Shown here in pieces: positions 61,458 to 64,000 of a stretch of DNA of 64,000 nt (position 1 is the first letter of the stretch; each line of letters opens with the position of its first letter). Position numbers and translations under genes: made by a program. This stretch comes from Actinomyces procaprae. Lineage in GTDB: Bacteria > Actinomycetota > Actinomycetes > Actinomycetales > Actinomycetaceae. The DNA lies in NCBI RefSeq assembly GCF_004798665.1, contig NZ_CP039292.1, positions 2,914,001 through 2,978,000 of the forward strand. The letters are read 5' to 3'. The notes beneath the pieces were generated by a model. That model had not been told where the DNA came from. It worked only from the letters and a program-made list of their open reading frames with translations, and did not search any database.

Positions 61458-62365
61458 CAGATTCCCTCCTGCTGACTTTCCATCCGGGTGAAGCCCGTAA
61501 CCCTCGTGAGTGTCAGGGACAGCATCAGCCCCAGCGTCGCCAGCAGCGTGGCGATGGCACTGGCACGCCCCATGTCCGCCGCCTGGAAGCCCGTGAGGTA
61601 CATGTGCAGCGGCAGGATCCGGGTGGCGTAACCCGGCCCGCCCGCCGTCAGCACGAAAATGAGGTCGAAGTAGGTCAACGAGCCGACGAGCATCAGGGTC
61701 GAGGAGGTGACGATCGTGTACTTCAGCTGCGGCAGCGTGATCTGGAAGAACATCCGCAGTCCGCCGGCGCCGTCGCACGAGGCGGCCTCGTAGAGGGACT
61801 TCGGGACCTGCCGCGCGCCCGCCTGGTAGAGCAGGGTGTGCAGCGGCACGAAGTGCCAGGCGACGATGAAGATGACGACCGTGAGCACCGTTCCCCTGTC
61901 CCCGAGCCAGTTTCTGCTCAGCGGCCCGAGCCACTGCATGGCGGTCATGCCGAAGTTCGGGTCGAGCAGGTTCTTGAAGGTCAGGCCTACCGCTGCGGAG
62001 GACAGCAGCAGGGGCAGGAAGTAGACGGTCGTGACGACGGCGCGTGTACGACCCTCCCGGGCCGCCCAGACACCCAGCAGCAGGCTGAGCGGAGTCTGCA
62101 CGACCCAGGATCCGACCATCACTATGAGGCTGAGCCTGATCGTGGTCCAGGTGACCGGATCAGTCAGTACGGCGCGCCAGTTAGTCATTCCCGTCCACTC
62201 CGGCGACCCGAGGCCGTCCCACTTGGTCAGGGACAGGATCACCGCGCCGAACAGAGGAACGATCGCAAAGACGACGAACAGGACCAAGGCCGGGGCGATG
62301 AACCACGGGCTGGGTCCGGCGTTCGTCCCCGTCCGCGCGTCGTGGGAGTTGTTTGAAGCACTCAC
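61457..62365 (-). CDS. CUT1 sugar ABC transporter permease (MalF type)
   Basis: 302 residues, GTG start at 62365, 7 bp after the binding-protein stop with GAGG upstream. Six helices; EAA loop KSLYEAASCDGAGGLRMFFQITLPQL; TAGGPGYATRILPLHMY near the end. Couples the binding protein at 62373 to its partner permease; ATPase not encoded here. Confidence 0.93.
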   Translation of the reverse strand: MSASNNSHDARTGTNAGPSPWFIAPALVLFVVFAIVPLFGAVILSLTKWDGLGSPEWTGMTNWRAVLTDPVTWTTIRLSLIVMVGSWVVQTPLSLLLGVWAAREGRTRAVVTTVYFLPLLLSSAAVGLTFKNLLDPNFGMTAMQWLGPLSRNWLGDRGTVLTVVIFIVAWHFVPLHTLLYQAGARQVPKSLYEAASCDGAGGLRMFFQITLPQLKYTIVTSSTLMLVGSLTYFDLIFVLTAGGPGYATRILPLHMYLTGFQAADMGRASAIATLLATLGLMLSLTLTRVTGFTRMESQQEGI

Positions 62366-62372
62366 GAGGGCC

Positions 62373-63728
62373 TCACTTGCCGACGGTGGCGGTCATGGTG
62401 TCAACGAACTCCTGGGGGGTGATCTCCAGGAGGAACAGCTGGTCAAGCGCGGTGTTGAGGGCCTCTCCCTGAACCGGTGTGAGTGCCTGGTCCAGGGACA
62501 GCTGGAAGGCCGGCGCCTCGTTGACCAGTTCGAACACGTAGGACGCGAAGGGATCGTCCGCGGCGGCGAGCTTGTCGCCTGCGGACACGGCACCCGGCAC
62601 CGAGGCGCGGCCGATGATCTCATCGACGTACTGGTCGTTCATGACCTGCTCGTCCAGGAAGCGGATGGCGACATCCTTGGCTGCGTCGGTCGAGGCGCTG
62701 GAGATGTACCAGTACGCCGAAGGGTTGCCGGTGACATCCTTCGGGTCGCCCTTGCCGCCTTCGACCGCAGGGAAGGGGAAGTAGCCGAGGTTGCCCGACT
62801 CTACGAACTGGGGGGAGGCCTGGGCGATATTGGAATAGGCGTTGGACAGCATGACGAGCATCGCCGCCTTGCCGGTGTAGAGCAGGGCATCGGCCGCACC
62901 GCTCTCATAAGAGGTTGCGGAGGCGTCGTCGGCGAAGGCGCCGACCTGTACGAGTTCCTGGATCTTCTGCGCGGCTTCCAGTACCGCGGGGTCGGACCAG
63001 CCATCGGCCTCGTCGGCCTCGATCCTGGCGAACACCTCCGGACCGCCGATGCGGTCCACCAAGTAGGCGAGGTAAGGAAGGTGGGGCCACTTGCTCTGGC
63101 CCGCCAGGGCGATCGGGGTGATGTTCGCGCTCTTGGCCTTGGCGACCACGGCGAGCAGCTCGTCCCAGGTCTGCGGGGCCTCGGCACCCATCGTGGAGAA
63201 GACTTCCTTGTTGTAGAGCACGACGACGGGCTGCATGTTGCCGATCGGGACTCCGTAAAGTTCACCGTCGATGGTCGCCGCGCCGAGGGTCGCCTCAAGG
63301 TAGCGCTCGGCGATGCCCGCATGCTCGGTTCCCGCGAGCCGCGTGATGGAGTCGACCAGGCCCTGCTCGACGTAGTCGCGCAGGCCACCGCCGCCCCACC
63401 CGTAGACCAGAGTCGGCGCCTGACCAGCACCGAGGGCTACGCGGACCTTGTCCTTATAGCCGTTGTCGGGCATGACCTGCAGGTCGATCACCTCATCGGG
63501 GTGCGCCTGGTTCCAACGGTCGACAGCGGCGACGTAGGAGTCCGACTGGGAACTCTGAATCGCCCAGGCGCTGGCGGCGAAGCCACCCGAGCCGCCAGCA
63601 CCGGAGGAATTGGGGCCGGAGGAGCTGCAGGCGGCCAGCGCGGACACCATCGCCGCGGAGCCGACTACGACACCAGAAGTCTTGAGAAGACCACGGCGCG
63701 AGAGCATGTGCTGACAACGAATACTCAT
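62373..63728 (-). CDS. Carbohydrate ABC transporter substrate-binding lipoprotein
   Basis: 451 residues. Leader SRRGLLKTSGVVVGSAAMVSALAACSSS with lipobox, then a Ser/Gly linker and the family-1 binding fold (GVPIGNMQPVVVLYNKEVFSTMGAEAPQTWDELL). First gene of the seven-gene operon that ends with the DhaK-DhaL kinase. Weak AAAGG site before ATG 63728; the ATG seven codons later is an alternative. Confidence 0.92.
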   Translation of the reverse strand: MSIRCQHMLSRRGLLKTSGVVVGSAAMVSALAACSSSGPNSSGAGGSGGFAASAWAIQSSQSDSYVAAVDRWNQAHPDEVIDLQVMPDNGYKDKVRVALGAGQAPTLVYGWGGGGLRDYVEQGLVDSITRLAGTEHAGIAERYLEATLGAATIDGELYGVPIGNMQPVVVLYNKEVFSTMGAEAPQTWDELLAVVAKAKSANITPIALAGQSKWPHLPYLAYLVDRIGGPEVFARIEADEADGWSDPAVLEAAQKIQELVQVGAFADDASATSYESGAADALLYTGKAAMLVMLSNAYSNIAQASPQFVESGNLGYFPFPAVEGGKGDPKDVTGNPSAYWYISSASTDAAKDVAIRFLDEQVMNDQYVDEIIGRASVPGAVSAGDKLAAADDPFASYVFELVNEAPAFQLSLDQALTPVQGEALNTALDQLFLLEITPQEFVDTMTATVGK

Positions 63729-63749
63729 CTTCGAGCCTTTCGTATCGAC

Positions 63750-63772
63750 AGTTTTGACCGGCTGCCAAAACT
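63750..63772. promoter_or_regulatory. LacI-type operator candidate upstream of the last operon
   Basis: AGTTTTG and CAAAACT form perfect 7-bp arms around a 9-bp GC-rich centre (63750-63772), 22 bp upstream of the binding-protein start. Its position over the likely promoter suggests repression by a local regulator, possibly the gene starting at 63974. Confidence 0.5.
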
Positions 63773-63973
63773 TTATGCCTTGAGAGTAACGACCCTCACG
63801 TTGATCCGCAAGTACCGGGACCCGCCTGATGAAGTCGTCGGCGGATGAACCACCTGCGCCGTCACGCGCCGCGCCGCACCCTCTAGAGCGGACGAGGAGA
63901 CGAAGAACTCTCCTGGTCCCCTACCATGCGGAATGCGGCCACCACGTCGCGCCGACCGCTGAAAGGCACTTCC

Positions 63974-64000
63974 ATGAACAACCCGTCCGCCGCGAGTCGC
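63974..64000 (+). CDS. Start of a gene cut by the window end
   Basis: ATG 63974 follows GAAAGG by 8 bp and reads MNNPSAASR to the last base. Divergent from the preceding operon, the place where a regulator is found at the other loci here. Identity cannot be judged from nine codons. The gap 63773-63973 holds nothing else I can recognise. Confidence 0.35.

Noticed and set aside
1-64000. tRNA, rRNA or insertion-sequence genes
   Set aside because: No cloverleaf-like segments, rRNA motifs or transposase reading frames were seen on either strand.

Overview
This 64 kb window comes from a high-GC Gram-positive, most likely an actinomycete of the Actinomyces group. The signs are uniformly GC-rich third positions, GGAGG-type ribosome sites with GTG/TTG starts, lipobox solute-binding proteins, a wall-anchor (LARTG) xylanase, and many LacI regulators paired with CUT1 sugar transporters. 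The enzyme set (GH10, GH67, CE7, two GH120, two GH42) points to a plant-fibre habitat such as the rumen or gut. Genus and habitat are inferences; no rRNA or other marker gene is present.

Layout. 1-3.7 kb: a polymorphic-toxin cassette with a PrsW-like multi-TM front end and a restriction-endonuclease-fold C-terminus, two small candidate immunity genes, and the nonsense-mutated relic of a third. 3.7-8.1 kb: LacI plus a CUT1 transporter. 8.1-10.0 kb: a small redox module (MBL hydrolase, FrnE-like DsbA, divergent HxlR regulator). 10.0-18.1 kb: galactoside operon (two permeases, two tandem binding proteins, GH42) with divergent LacI. 18.2-23.4 kb: an LplABC-type oligosaccharide transporter with divergent LacI. 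23.6-27.6 kb: a ChvE/XylF-type CUT2 monosaccharide transporter. 27.8-35.8 kb: an uncharacterised six-gene secretome locus: lipoprotein, secreted protein, small helical protein, then three tandem paralogs in which one conserved body carries either a cytoplasmic helical N-terminus or a lipoprotein signal. 35.9-54.1 kb: a xylan locus (GH120, polyol dehydrogenase, LacI, wall-anchored GH10, GH67, GH42, DUF624-like membrane protein, second LplABC transporter, CE7 esterase, LacI). 54.3-63.7 kb: RpiB and an operon combining a CUT1 transporter, a TIM-barrel isomerase, a 3-hydroxyisobutyrate-dehydrogenase-type enzyme, a second GH120 and a fused DhaK-DhaL kinase.

How it works together. The inferred xylan route is: surface GH10 cuts the chain, lipoprotein-dependent transporters import the decorated oligomers, and cytoplasmic CE7, GH67, GH120 and GH42 remove acetyl, glucuronosyl, xylosyl and galactosyl/arabinopyranosyl groups. 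Three of the five complete LacI genes (22301, 39227, 53110) lack a normal hinge helix. They lie next to promoters rich in TTTCG/CGAAA half-sites instead of classic CG-centred palindromes, which suggests a shared regulon. The last operon may serve a xyloside or short-chain sugar that ends in a DhaK-type phosphorylation.

Quality and decay. Three +1 insertions in G/C runs break two genes (LplB-like permease near 51241; isomerase near 60000 and 59692). All are in homopolymers, so assembly error must be excluded before calling them pseudogenes. True relics are also present: a permease tail at 38952-39008 and an immunity-gene start at 3412. The strongest unexplained DNA structures are a 20-21 bp periodic repeat array with a perfect hairpin (40377-40585) and the mosaic, gene-converted paralog cluster at 30-35.8 kb. 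Family assignments are from motif recognition only; no database search was run.
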